A stretch of 5,706 bases of DNA from an uncultured Chromatiaceae bacterium (GTDB lineage: Bacteria > Pseudomonadota > Gammaproteobacteria > Enterobacterales > Alteromonadaceae): assembly GCA_946481195.1 (NCBI GenBank), contig CAMLNG010000256.1:1-5706 (forward strand), in the 5' to 3' direction. Below, piece by piece: positions 1-5,706 of the stretch. Each line of letters begins with the position of its first letter. Position 1 is the first letter of the stretch. The notes below the pieces were generated by a model. That model saw only the letters and a program-made list of their open reading frames with translations, was not told the DNA's origin and made no database searches. The translations under genes were made by a program, and so were the position numbers.

Positions 1-540
1 GTTTAGCTTTTCTGCCAGTAATTGGTCATATTTTTCTGGCATCACCCACATGGCAGTATTGACCACATTGATCTTCTGGTCACGATACAACATGACACCT
101 TTATACCAGTCAGGCTTGCCAGGTAAAGTGTTCAGAGTTCCCATCTGATGAATACCGCCAAGTTCTTTTAGTGGTAATGCAACTTTTAACCCGGCGACTT
201 CGAAAAATAACGCCTGAAATTTGCCCTGCCGGTAGCTCTTCTCCACTGCAGGTGCTGCAGGTGGCGGTGGAGTCACAATTTTTTGTACAACTGGCGTGGG
301 TTGAGCCGGCACAACTTTGGCTTCAACTGGCACCACTGGTTTTGTCTGCGCCGGTGTTGCGGCGACAACAGGTTTGGCCACGACTTTAGGTGGCTGAATT
401 TCCGTCGCGGGTTTTACCTCAGCAAGCAGCTTATTCAGTTGTTGCTTCTGGGCAATGACCGGCGCAGGCTCCTGCTCTTCTGTCAGTAAGGCATTCAGAT
501 AACTGCGCATCACCTTGCGGCTGGCGAACAGATCACTCAT
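1..540 (-). CDS. parP: CheW-like chemotaxis array protein, ParP type (3' end cut off by window)
   Basis: This is an open frame of 180 codons from ATG at 540 to the window edge, with no stop, so the C-terminus is missing. Residues 1-23 look helical and charged (starts MSDLFASRKV). Residues 24-104 are a low-complexity Pro/Val/Ala/Lys linker interrupted by a short possible helix at 34-41 (QQLNKLLA). From about residue 107 a CheW-like beta fold begins (FQALFFEVAGLKVALPL), followed by LPGKPDWYKGVMLYRD, typical of CheW/CheA-P5 domains. In Vibrio, ParP uses such a domain to bind CheA and receptors and partners with the ATPase ParC to keep arrays at the pole; Pseudomonas has an equivalent gene at this position. 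The start is supported by AGGAG seven bases upstream and by an 8-base overlap with the ATPase gene. The ParP assignment rests on gene order plus architecture; a generic CheW is the alternative, but the long N-terminal extension argues against that. Confidence 0.85.
   Translation of the reverse strand, partial: MSDLFASRKVMRSYLNALLTEEQEPAPVIAQKQQLNKLLAEVKPATEIQPPKVVAKPVVAATPAQTKPVVPVEAKVVPAQPTPVVQKIVTPPPPAAPAVEKSYRQGKFQALFFEVAGLKVALPLKELGGIHQMGTLNTLPGKPDWYKGVMLYRDQKINVVNTAMWVMPEKYDQLLAEKLN
246..263 (-). repeat. Tandem 9-bp repeat in the linker of the CheW-like gene
   Basis: On the minus strand the unit CACCTGCAG occurs twice back to back (263-255 and 254-246). It lies in frame in the Pro/Ala-rich linker, where it encodes the run PPAAPAV. 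A 9-bp unit preserves frame, so this is most simply a slippage duplication in a tolerant linker. No other role is seen. Confidence 0.6.
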
Positions 541-1321
541 GCGCAGACTCCTGATTTAACTGGAGTAAATAAGTCAACAAAGTATTATAAGCAAATACAC
601 CGCGGGATTTTGGCGCATACACAGGTGGCGGTGTTTGTGCCAGACTGGCATCACGCATTTTGGTGTCAATCGGTATCACTGCTGACCAGACTAAGTCGCC
701 ATACTTTGCTTTCAGCTCTTTATAGGCTTCCAGTGACGCTTTGGTTCTTTTGTCATACATAGTCGGCACGATGGTAAAATCATAGGCCGGCTGTGATGGT
801 GACTGCATCAGCTGCATAGTGGCCAACATCCGGTCCAGGCCTTTTAACGCCAGGAATTCAGTTTGGACCGGAATCAAAATCCGGTTACAGGCCGCCATCG
901 CATTGACCATCAGCACTCCGATTACCGGTGGACAGTCTATCAGCACATAATCATATTCATCTGCAATCTTTGCCAGCGCTTTTTTCAGAATAAGCCCCAT
1001 CCCGCCTTTGTCGCCCAGAGAGCGGTCGAGCGTGGCCAACGCCATTGATGACGGCAAAATATCCAGATTATCGACACCGCTTGGACATAACGACTGCAGA
1101 ATCTCTTCTTTCGTAATATCTTTACCGCGGATGAAAATGTCGTAAACGCTGTTTTCCAGCTCTTCTGCATCAATCCCGAAATAGTAAGTCAATGACGCAT
1201 GCGGATCGGTATCGATCAGTAACACCCGGCTTCCACGGCCAGCCAATAAGGCGCCTAATGTCACAGTCGACGTAGTTTTCCCGACGCCGCCCTTCTGATT
1301 CGCTATAGTCCAGACTACCAA
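533..1321 (-). CDS. parC: ParA/MinD-family ATPase for polar placement of chemotaxis arrays (ParC type)
   Basis: This predicted protein of 262 residues is a cytoplasmic deviant-Walker P-loop ATPase. Numbered from the TTG at 1321, it has the Walker A motif KGGVGKTT at 10-17 with signature lysine K10, a Walker A' motif LLIDTDPHASLTYYFG at 34-49, and a Walker B strand YVLIDCPP at 125-132 ending on D129. Such proteins dimerise on ATP and position cargo; in Vibrio, ParC recruits chemotaxis arrays to the flagellated pole via ParP. The frame opens further to ATG 1387, but that start would add 22 basic residues inside motD. Family members normally begin three or four residues before WxxANQKGG, which fits TTG. 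The TTG lies one base after the motD stop, with only a weak GGGA upstream, so coupled translation is likely. A plasmid-type ParA is unlikely here: no parB or DNA-binding N-terminal domain is present, and the flanking genes are chemotaxis genes. Confidence 0.9.
   Translation of the reverse strand: MVVWTIANQKGGVGKTTSTVTLGALLAGRGSRVLLIDTDPHASLTYYFGIDAEELENSVYDIFIRGKDITKEEILQSLCPSGVDNLDILPSSMALATLDRSLGDKGGMGLILKKALAKIADEYDYVLIDCPPVIGVLMVNAMAACNRILIPVQTEFLALKGLDRMLATMQLMQSPSQPAYDFTIVPTMYDKRTKASLEAYKELKAKYGDLVWSAVIPIDTKMRDASLAQTPPPVYAPKSRGVFAYNTLLTYLLQLNQESAHE
548..552 (-). promoter_or_regulatory. Ribosome binding site of the CheW-like gene
   Basis: AGGAG on the minus strand lies seven bases before the ATG at 540, inside the last codons of the ATPase gene. 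It fixes the start of a gene whose 3' end is not in the window. Its good match to the anti-Shine-Dalgarno sequence suggests this gene can recruit ribosomes itself as well as by coupling. Confidence 0.75.
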
Positions 1322-1322
1322 T

Positions 1323-2324
1323 TCAATTATCCCGCTTCTGCTGCACCGGTGCAGTTTTATCTGCCGCCGATGTAATTTTAATACCACCGTGTGGCAATCG
1401 AATCACTTTAATAGTACCGTCCGCCGACACTTCAACATCTTCCGGCGTCTGTGCTTGCACCTGTTCGCCTGAACGCTCCGTTGTCTGAGCACCTTTTGGT
1501 GCCTGCTCGTCCTCAGCCTGTGGGACTTGGGCCGACAACCGGGAAACTGCGATCACCACCTTACGATTTTCGGTCCGGCCGGCATCAGTAGCATTATCCG
1601 CGAAAGGTGCATACTGACCATAACCTTCAGCCGCCATCCGTTCCGGATTGACGCCTAAAGCCTGCAACCGCCGTAAAACAGCCATCGCCCTGGCCATCGA
1701 CAATTCCCAGTTCGAATCAAATATCTCATTGTGAATCGCCTCATTGTCGGTGTAACCCCTGACCCTGATGACGTTGTTGGTTTGGTTTAGCAGTGTGACA
1801 ATTTCTTTGAGGACAATATCTGCAGACGCAATAGGCGAACCACTGCCGCTCGGGAACAGCAAACCACTGTTGAGCTGAATGGTCAGCCAGTCTTCATCAG
1901 ACTCAACTTTGGCAACACCCTTTTCAATCAGGTTAGCGAGCGACTGAGTGAGCTGCTGTTGCAACGACACCAGCGGATTGCCAAACTGAGGTTTTTCCAG
2001 CACAGGCTGCTCTTTTGCGTCAGCGACAATCTCGGGACCACTTGGTACTTCGAGGGACGCGCCAAATTGCTGATAATCACTGCGTGGCTGGTTGTCCGTC
2101 AACACCGCATCACCAGTGACGCCGGTTTGTTTATCAACTGGCTTTTCAAAGACTTGCGACAGCGTTTCCGAAATGGTCTTATATTGTTCTTCTTTGTGGA
2201 TCGCAATCGAATACAACACGACAAACAAGGCGAACATCAGAGTGACGTAGTCGGCGTAAGACACCAACCAACGGTCCAGTGGCTCCTGCTCATTTTCCTG
2301 ATGCCGAACCCGATGGCGGTACAT
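1323..2324 (-). CDS. motD: Flagellar stator subunit, MotB family (MotD type)
   Basis: This 333-residue protein is anchored in the inner membrane by one N-terminal segment (about 23-41) and reaches into the periplasm. The segment carries the MotB signature WLVSYADYVTLMFALFVVLY; D25 (codon 2250-2252) matches the ion-carrying aspartate, D32 in E. coli MotB. Residues 44-61 form a possible plug helix, and a linker runs to about 110. An OmpA/MotB peptidoglycan-binding domain spans about 147-263, with FPSGSGSPIASA, RVRGYTDN, NWELSMARA, AEGYGQYAP and GRTENRKV. After it comes a 70-residue tail: Gln/Glu/Pro-rich to about 298, then GTIKVIRLPHGGIKIT at 303-318. The ATG is preceded by GGTGAG, five bases away, and sits one base after the motC stop. 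With MotC it should form the A5B2 stator that drives the rotor. The aromatic, non-polar surroundings of D25 resemble proton-type MotB more than sodium-type PomB, which is only an inference. Confidence 0.93.
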   Translation of the reverse strand: MYRHRVRHQENEQEPLDRWLVSYADYVTLMFALFVVLYSIAIHKEEQYKTISETLSQVFEKPVDKQTGVTGDAVLTDNQPRSDYQQFGASLEVPSGPEIVADAKEQPVLEKPQFGNPLVSLQQQLTQSLANLIEKGVAKVESDEDWLTIQLNSGLLFPSGSGSPIASADIVLKEIVTLLNQTNNVIRVRGYTDNEAIHNEIFDSNWELSMARAMAVLRRLQALGVNPERMAAEGYGQYAPFADNATDAGRTENRKVVIAVSRLSAQVPQAEDEQAPKGAQTTERSGEQVQAQTPEDVEVSADGTIKVIRLPHGGIKITSAADKTAPVQQKRDN

Positions 2325-2325
2325 C

Positions 2326-3069
2326 TCAGCTCACCCGGTAAGCTGCGAGTTTTCGTTCGATCACACGAGGATTTTCGCCATTTGCGATAGAGACGACACC
2401 TTCGACGATGAGTTCCTGGTACAAACAGCGTTGTACAACAACGGCCTTTAATTTATTCGCGATCGGGATAAAAATCAGGTTCGCAAAACCGACACCATAT
2501 ATCGTGGCAACAAAAGCGGTGGCTATCCCACTGCCTAGCAGCTCCGGATTATTGATATTCTGCATCGCCTGAATCAGACCTAAAACTGCACCAATAATAC
2601 CAATGGTCGGGCTATAACCGCCCATCGCCTCATAAATGCGCGCACTGCGCATCAACCGTTCACGCTCTAAAGTCAGTTCCGCGTCAAGCGCGTCCTGAAT
2701 AATGGCAGGTTCGATACCATCGACCAGCAGATTCAAAGCATTATGCAGAAACGGATCAGTCTCTTGTAAAGCTTCCGCTTCAAGCGACAAAAAACCGTTT
2801 GTTCTCGCCGCAGTTCCCCAGTTAATCAGCCGCTCAACTGTCGCATTCAATGGCACATATTGCGCTTTGAACACCCAAGCAAGCATTTTTACGCCAATAG
2901 TAAATTGCGGTAACGGCGTCTGAAACAACACAGCACCTAAAGTTCCACCGACAACAATCACTAATGCCGGTAAATCAAATAAGGTATCCAGATGACCGCC
3001 GTGTAAAGTAAAACCACTGGCAATCGCGAACAAACCAAGGGTTAGTCCCAATAATGCCAGTCTATCCAT
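2326..3069 (-). CDS. motC: Flagellar stator subunit, MotA family (MotC type)
   Basis: This 247-residue inner-membrane protein has the four-segment MotA/PomA plan: segments at about 2-21, 34-50, 151-170 and 182-203, with a cytoplasmic loop of about 100 residues between the second and third. R89 and E97 in the loop have the same spacing as the rotor-contacting R90 and E98 of E. coli Mot[17 protein letters not shown] (151-166, with P154) and the IPIANKLK end of segment four (with P202) carry the two conserved prolines that gate torque generation. Length is close to Pseudomonas MotC and shorter than E. coli MotA. The ATG overlaps the end of cheB by 8 bases; upstream there is only a weak GGA core, so translation probably depends on cheB. 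Placement in the chemotaxis operon, beside motD and the polar array genes, favours MotC over PomA; a second stator set may exist elsewhere in the genome. Confidence 0.93.
   Translation of the reverse strand: MDRLALLGLTLGLFAIASGFTLHGGHLDTLFDLPALVIVVGGTLGAVLFQTPLPQFTIGVKMLAWVFKAQYVPLNATVERLINWGTAARTNGFLSLEAEALQETDPFLHNALNLLVDGIEPAIIQDALDAELTLERERLMRSARIYEAMGGYSPTIGIIGAVLGLIQAMQNINNPELLGSGIATAFVATIYGVGFANLIFIPIANKLKAVVVQRCLYQELIVEGVVSIANGENPRVIERKLAAYRVS
2330..2335 (-). promoter_or_regulatory. Ribosome binding site of motD
   Basis: GGTGAG on the minus strand ends five bases before the ATG at 2324. It is embedded in the last codons of motC, just ahead of its TGA (2326-2328). The match is moderate and the spacing a little short. 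The one-base gap between stop and start makes reinitiation by the same ribosome likely. Confidence 0.5.
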
Positions 3070-4207
3070 GGCCGACTTCCGCCTGCATCTTGCTGGCTAC
3101 ATCGGCCAGACCCACTTCGACATCTGTGAGCCCCGCGGCAGTTACTGCCTGTGGCATACCATAAACTACACTACTGGCTTCATCCTGAGCCCAGATTTTG
3201 GAACCAAACTGCTTTAACAAACGCGCACCATCACGGCCGTCAGACCCCATCCCGGTTAAAACGATTGCCAGGACTTTATCCTGGAATACTTTGGCAGCAC
3301 TACCAAAGGTAATATCGACACTGGGCTTAAAGGTAATGCGCGGCGAATCATCTTCTTTAATACGGATTTTGCAATGTGTATCGGAACCTTCTAACAGCAT
3401 TTGCTTACCACCGGGTGCTAAATAAGCCACACCGGGTCGCAACACATCGCCATCGGCCGCTTCTTTCACTTCAATTTTTGCCAGAGTATTTAACCGGGCC
3501 GCGAAAGCGCCGGTAAAAGCTGCAGGCATATGCTGCACCAGCAAAATAGGTAGCGGGAAATTCGCAGGTAAGGCTGTAATTATCGTTTGCAACGCAACGG
3601 GTCCACCAGTTGACGTCCCGATAGTGACCAGACGGTAAGATTTACCCGACACTTTAAAGGGCCGCTCATGGCTATCAGCAGAATCGAGCCGCTCTACTGT
3701 GCGTAGCAATTCTGCCCGGCTAGCCGGTGTACGGGCGATGGTTGGCGATGGTGTTCGCGCAGTTGTCGCTGGCGCCGGCAATGGTGCAGACGGAGCTTTG
3801 ACAACGCTTCTGCGCCGGGCAACGGCTTTAATCCGCTGGCGCAGCAAATCGATAGCATCGGCTTTGTCCCGGGCGATGTCTTCAAACTTTTTGGGCAAAA
3901 AGTCAGTTGCCCCCGCTTCCAGGGCATCCAGCGTTGCTTTGGCGCCGTTATGGGTCAAAGACGAGAACATCAGAATCGGCGTGCGCTGGACTTTGAGAAT
4001 TTCTCTGACTGCCTGAATACCATCCATCACCGGCATTTCGACATCCATGGTGATGACGTCCGGCTTCAGTTCAGCAGCTTTTTCAATTGCTTCCCGACCA
4101 TTATTCGCGGTTCCGGCGACAACCATCTCCGGATCTGCCGCGATAATTTCTGCCAGCCGGCGACGGAAAAAGCTGGAATCGTCCACCACTAATACTCTGA
4201 TTGCCAT
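3062..4207 (-). CDS. cheB: Chemotaxis response regulator, receptor methylesterase/glutamine deamidase CheB
   Basis: This complete 381-residue CheB removes methyl groups from receptor glutamates and deamidates receptor glutamines, resetting sensitivity during adaptation. Receiver domain (about 2-122): acidic pair D9/D10, phosphorylated D55 in [12 protein letters not shown]82/S83 in FSSLT and K106 in LPKK. An Ala/Pro/Thr/Arg linker runs from about 132 to 188. Methylesterase domain (about 190-378): S199 in GTSTGGP, H226 in VQHMP and D323 in LTGMGSDG form the expected Ser-His-Asp triad, matching S164, H190 and D286 of the Salmonella enzyme. All key residues are present, so it should be active. 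The start is supported by AGGAG eight bases upstream and by the immediate VLVVDD strand. The gene lies 11 bases after cheA, whose product is expected to phosphorylate D55, and its stop overlaps the motC start. Confidence 0.97.
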   Translation of the reverse strand: MAIRVLVVDDSSFFRRRLAEIIAADPEMVVAGTANNGREAIEKAAELKPDVITMDVEMPVMDGIQAVREILKVQRTPILMFSSLTHNGAKATLDALEAGATDFLPKKFEDIARDKADAIDLLRQRIKAVARRRSVVKAPSAPLPAPATTARTPSPTIARTPASRAELLRTVERLDSADSHERPFKVSGKSYRLVTIGTSTGGPVALQTIITALPANFPLPILLVQHMPAAFTGAFAARLNTLAKIEVKEAADGDVLRPGVAYLAPGGKQMLLEGSDTHCKIRIKEDDSPRITFKPSVDITFGSAAKVFQDKVLAIVLTGMGSDGRDGARLLKQFGSKIWAQDEASSVVYGMPQAVTAAGLTDVEVGLADVASKMQAEVGHG

Positions 4208-4215
4208 AGAGTTGG

Positions 4216-4220
4216 CTCCT
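4216..4220 (-). promoter_or_regulatory. Ribosome binding site of cheB, overlapping the cheA stop
   Basis: AGGAG on the minus strand lies eight bases before the cheB ATG at 4207. Two of its bases are also the last two of the cheA stop codon TAG (4219-4221), read as TAGGAG. A ribosome terminating on cheA therefore sits on the cheB initiation site, which favours coupled synthesis of the kinase and its target. Confidence 0.75.
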
Positions 4221-5706
4221 ATGACACTAAGTTATTAAAGCGGTCGAATTTAATCTTCGATTTTTTGGCGTAGTGCTTCAACAAATTCGGTACATCCAGA
4301 ATTAACGCGATACTGCCATCTGATGTAATTGTTGCACCAGCCATACCCGGAGTCCCTTGCAACAGCGCATCAAGCGGCTTAATCACAACTTCTTCCTGGC
4401 CAATCAGTGAATCCACTACAAAACCAACCTGCTGAGTACCGATCTGCACGATGACCACGTGCCCTTGCTCACGCCGCAGTTTTTTGTCGGCACCTTTCAC
4501 CAGCCAATGCTGTAAATAGAACAATGGGATTGCTTTGTTACGCACAACGATTGTCAGTTGACCATCGACGATATTGGTCTTTGATAAATCGAGGTGGAAA
4601 ATTTCGTTGACTGTTGCAAGCGGCAATGCAAACGGCTGTTTACCGACCACGACCATCAGTGTTGGCAGAATCGCCAGCGTCAGCGGCACTTTAATCTCTA
4701 GCAAGGTCCCTTGACCTAGCTTCGAGTGTATATGCACGGTACCGTTAAGCTGGTTGATCTTCGTTTTCACCACATCCATGCCGACACCGCGGCCGGAGAT
4801 GTCGGAGATTTGCTCTTTAGTGGAAAATCCGGGAGCAAAAATCAAATTAAAGGCTTCAGTATCGGACATTCTGGTCGCTGCGTCCGGGTCAAGTACACCC
4901 CGTTTAATCGCAATAGATTTCAGTTTCTCCGGGTCCATACCGGCGCCATCGTCCTGAATGGTCAACAGGATATGATCACCTGCCTGCTGTGCAGCCAGCT
5001 TCACCAAACCAGTACGTGGTTTACCGGATTTAACCCGGACATCGGGCATTTCGATACCGTGGTCCACAGAGTTACGCACTAAGTGCACCAGTGGATCGGC
5101 TAAGGCCTCAACCAGGTTTTTATCCAGATCGGTTTCTTCACCTTCCAGCTCAAGGTTAATGTCTTTTTGCAGCGAACGTGCTAAATCGCGCACAACCCGC
5201 GGGAAACGGCCAAAGACTTTTTTGATTGGCTGCATCCGCGTTTTCATCACTGCACCTTGCAGGTCAGCGGTTACAACATCCAGATTCGAAATGGCTTTGC
5301 TCATTTCTTCATTTTGAGCACCCGAGGACAGACTCACGAGGCGGTTACGGACCAACACCAGCTCACCTACCATGTTCATGATTTGGTCAAGCCGTTTGGT
5401 ATCGACCCGGACTGTGGTATCAGCCTGAGCCGCGCCTTTGCTTTCGCCGTCGCCGCTGTCTTTCTCTTTTATTGCAGCTGGCGCTGCTTTAGGTTCTTCC
5501 GCTTTAGCCACAGGCGCTTTTGCTGCCGGAGCAGGCGCAGCCGCAGGTTTTACAGGTTCAGGTTTGGCAGTAACAGGCGGCTTAGCTGCTGGCGCAGCTA
5601 CTGTTGGTGTTGCCGGTACAGCAGGGCCTGCAGGCGCCTTGCCTTTGCCATGCAATTCGTCCAGCAAAGACTCAAACTCATCATCGCTGATATCGTCACC
5701 ACCGGC
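4219..5706 (-). CDS. cheA: Chemotaxis histidine kinase CheA (5' end cut off by window)
   Basis: The frame runs from the window edge to TAG at 4219-4221, giving 495 residues of the C-terminal part; the Hpt domain with its phosphorylated histidine, and any P2 domain, are upstream. Numbering from codon 5706-5704: a short acidic motif (4-22), a Pro/Ala/Lys linker (about 24-79), and the P3 dimerisation helices (from about 97, [19 protein letters not shown]). The P4 ATPase domain has the N box [10 protein letters not shown] (208-217), G1 box DDGAGMD (252-258), F box FAPGFST (290-296) and G2 box GRGVGMDVV (305-313). A P5 CheW-like domain follows (about 341-483). All nucleotide-binding boxes are intact, so kinase activity is expected. 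A TTG at 5667 could be mistaken for a start, but it is an internal Leu codon because coding continues unbroken upstream. CheA phosphorylates CheB, encoded next, and CheY; it should be held in polar arrays with the CheW-like protein encoded at the far end. Confidence 0.97.
   Translation of the reverse strand, partial: AGGDDISDDEFESLLDELHGKGKAPAGPAVPATPTVAAPAAKPPVTAKPEPVKPAAAPAPAAKAPVAKAEEPKAAPAAIKEKDSGDGESKGAAQADTTVRVDTKRLDQIMNMVGELVLVRNRLVSLSSGAQNEEMSKAISNLDVVTADLQGAVMKTRMQPIKKVFGRFPRVVRDLARSLQKDINLELEGEETDLDKNLVEALADPLVHLVRNSVDHGIEMPDVRVKSGKPRTGLVKLAAQQAGDHILLTIQDDGAGMDPEKLKSIAIKRGVLDPDAATRMSDTEAFNLIFAPGFSTKEQISDISGRGVGMDVVKTKINQLNGTVHIHSKLGQGTLLEIKVPLTLAILPTLMVVVGKQPFALPLATVNEIFHLDLSKTNIVDGQLTIVVRNKAIPLFYLQHWLVKGADKKLRREQGHVVIVQIGTQQVGFVVDSLIGQEEVVIKPLDALLQGTPGMAGATITSDGSIALILDVPNLLKHYAKKSKIKFDRFNNLVS
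5470..5637 (-). other. Pro/Ala/Lys-rich disordered linker of CheA
   Basis: About 56 codons are almost entirely Ala, Pro, Lys, Val and Glu, with repeated AP/PA and KPA-like units, followed by a Gly/Ser/Glu/Lys stretch before the P3 helices. It is a flexible tether separating the phosphotransfer side from the kinase core. No folded domain is visible in it. Confidence 0.8.
5641..5697 (-). other. Short acidic motif of CheA, candidate LID (ParP-contact) segment
   Basis: Just before the Pro/Ala linker, CheA encodes a compact amphipathic acidic stretch, [19 protein letters not shown]. It stands out between what should be flexible regions. From memory, CheA proteins of polar-array species contain a conserved short localisation and inheritance domain (LID) in their linker that is needed for ParP-dependent polar placement. 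Presence of the ParC/ParP-type genes in this same operon fits that reading. The identification as LID is an inference. Confidence 0.45.

Noticed and set aside
171..489. Two plus-strand open frames (72 and 68 codons) at the left end
   Set aside because: The minus-strand frame here has a start, a ribosome site and a CheW-like domain. The plus-strand products are low-complexity mirror images of its Pro/Val linker.
985..1173. 62-codon minus-strand frame inside the ATPase gene
   Set aside because: It is an out-of-frame shadow within a gene that has intact Walker motifs throughout; there is no sign of a frameshift.
1959..2390. 143-codon open frame on the plus strand opposite motD and the end of motC
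   Set aside because: It lies wholly antisense to two well-supported stator genes, has no recognisable domain, and looks like a by-product of the codon pattern of motD.
4208..4218. Possible promoter or terminator between cheA and cheB
   Set aside because: The gap is only 11 bases and is occupied by the cheB ribosome site. No hairpin with a T run and no -10/-35 pair is visible.
3699..4238. Overlapping plus-strand open frames (80-105 codons) opposite cheB
   Set aside because: Three frames compete over the same stretch, all antisense to the receiver domain and linker of CheB. This is a sign of chance openness in Ala/Arg-rich coding sequence.
4726..5082. 118-codon open frame on the plus strand opposite cheA
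   Set aside because: It is antisense to the conserved ATPase domain of CheA, with no family resemblance and no supporting context.
5665..5667. TTG as a possible start of a short, Hpt-less CheA
   Set aside because: Coding continues in frame upstream to the window edge with a CheA-like motif, and no ribosome site precedes the TTG. It reads as an internal leucine codon.

Overview
The window is a nearly gapless block of six genes, all on the minus strand. In transcription order (high to low coordinate) they are: cheA (5' end missing), cheB, a MotA-type stator gene (motC), a MotB-type stator gene (motD), a ParA/MinD-type ATPase gene (parC type) and a CheW-like gene (parP type, 3' end missing). 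Only 13 bases lie between genes. This matches the tail of the polar-flagellum chemotaxis operon of gammaproteobacteria. The same order (cheA-cheB-motC-motD-parA-cheW-like) is known from Pseudomonas, and a version without motCD from Vibrio. Protein style and moderate GC suggest an aquatic gammaproteobacterium, possibly of the Rheinheimera/Alishewanella type. That genus-level guess comes from memory and not from a search.

Layout: 4219-5706 is CheA from just before its Pro/Ala linker through dimerisation, ATPase and CheW-like domains; its Hpt domain is outside the window. 3062-4207 is complete CheB. 2326-3069 and 1323-2324 are the two subunits of a flagellar stator. 533-1321 is the ATPase, best started at a TTG codon. 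1-540 is the first 180 codons of a CheW-domain protein with a long Pro/Val-rich N-terminal linker. It has no stop codon inside the window and is easily missed by ORF callers.

How they work together: CheA autophosphorylates in receptor arrays and passes phosphate to CheB (receptor demethylation and deamidation) and to CheY (outside the window). The ParA-type ATPase and the CheW-like partner are expected to place and hold the CheA arrays at the flagellated cell pole. MotC/MotD form an ion-driven stator that powers the flagellum. Overlaps, one-base gaps and a stop codon embedded in a ribosome binding site indicate one polycistronic message with translational coupling. I see no promoter, terminator, RNA gene, mobile element or CRISPR array. 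I found no convincing undescribed system; the points most worth a second look are the short acidic motif in CheA, the conserved-looking tail of MotD and the TTG start of the ATPase.
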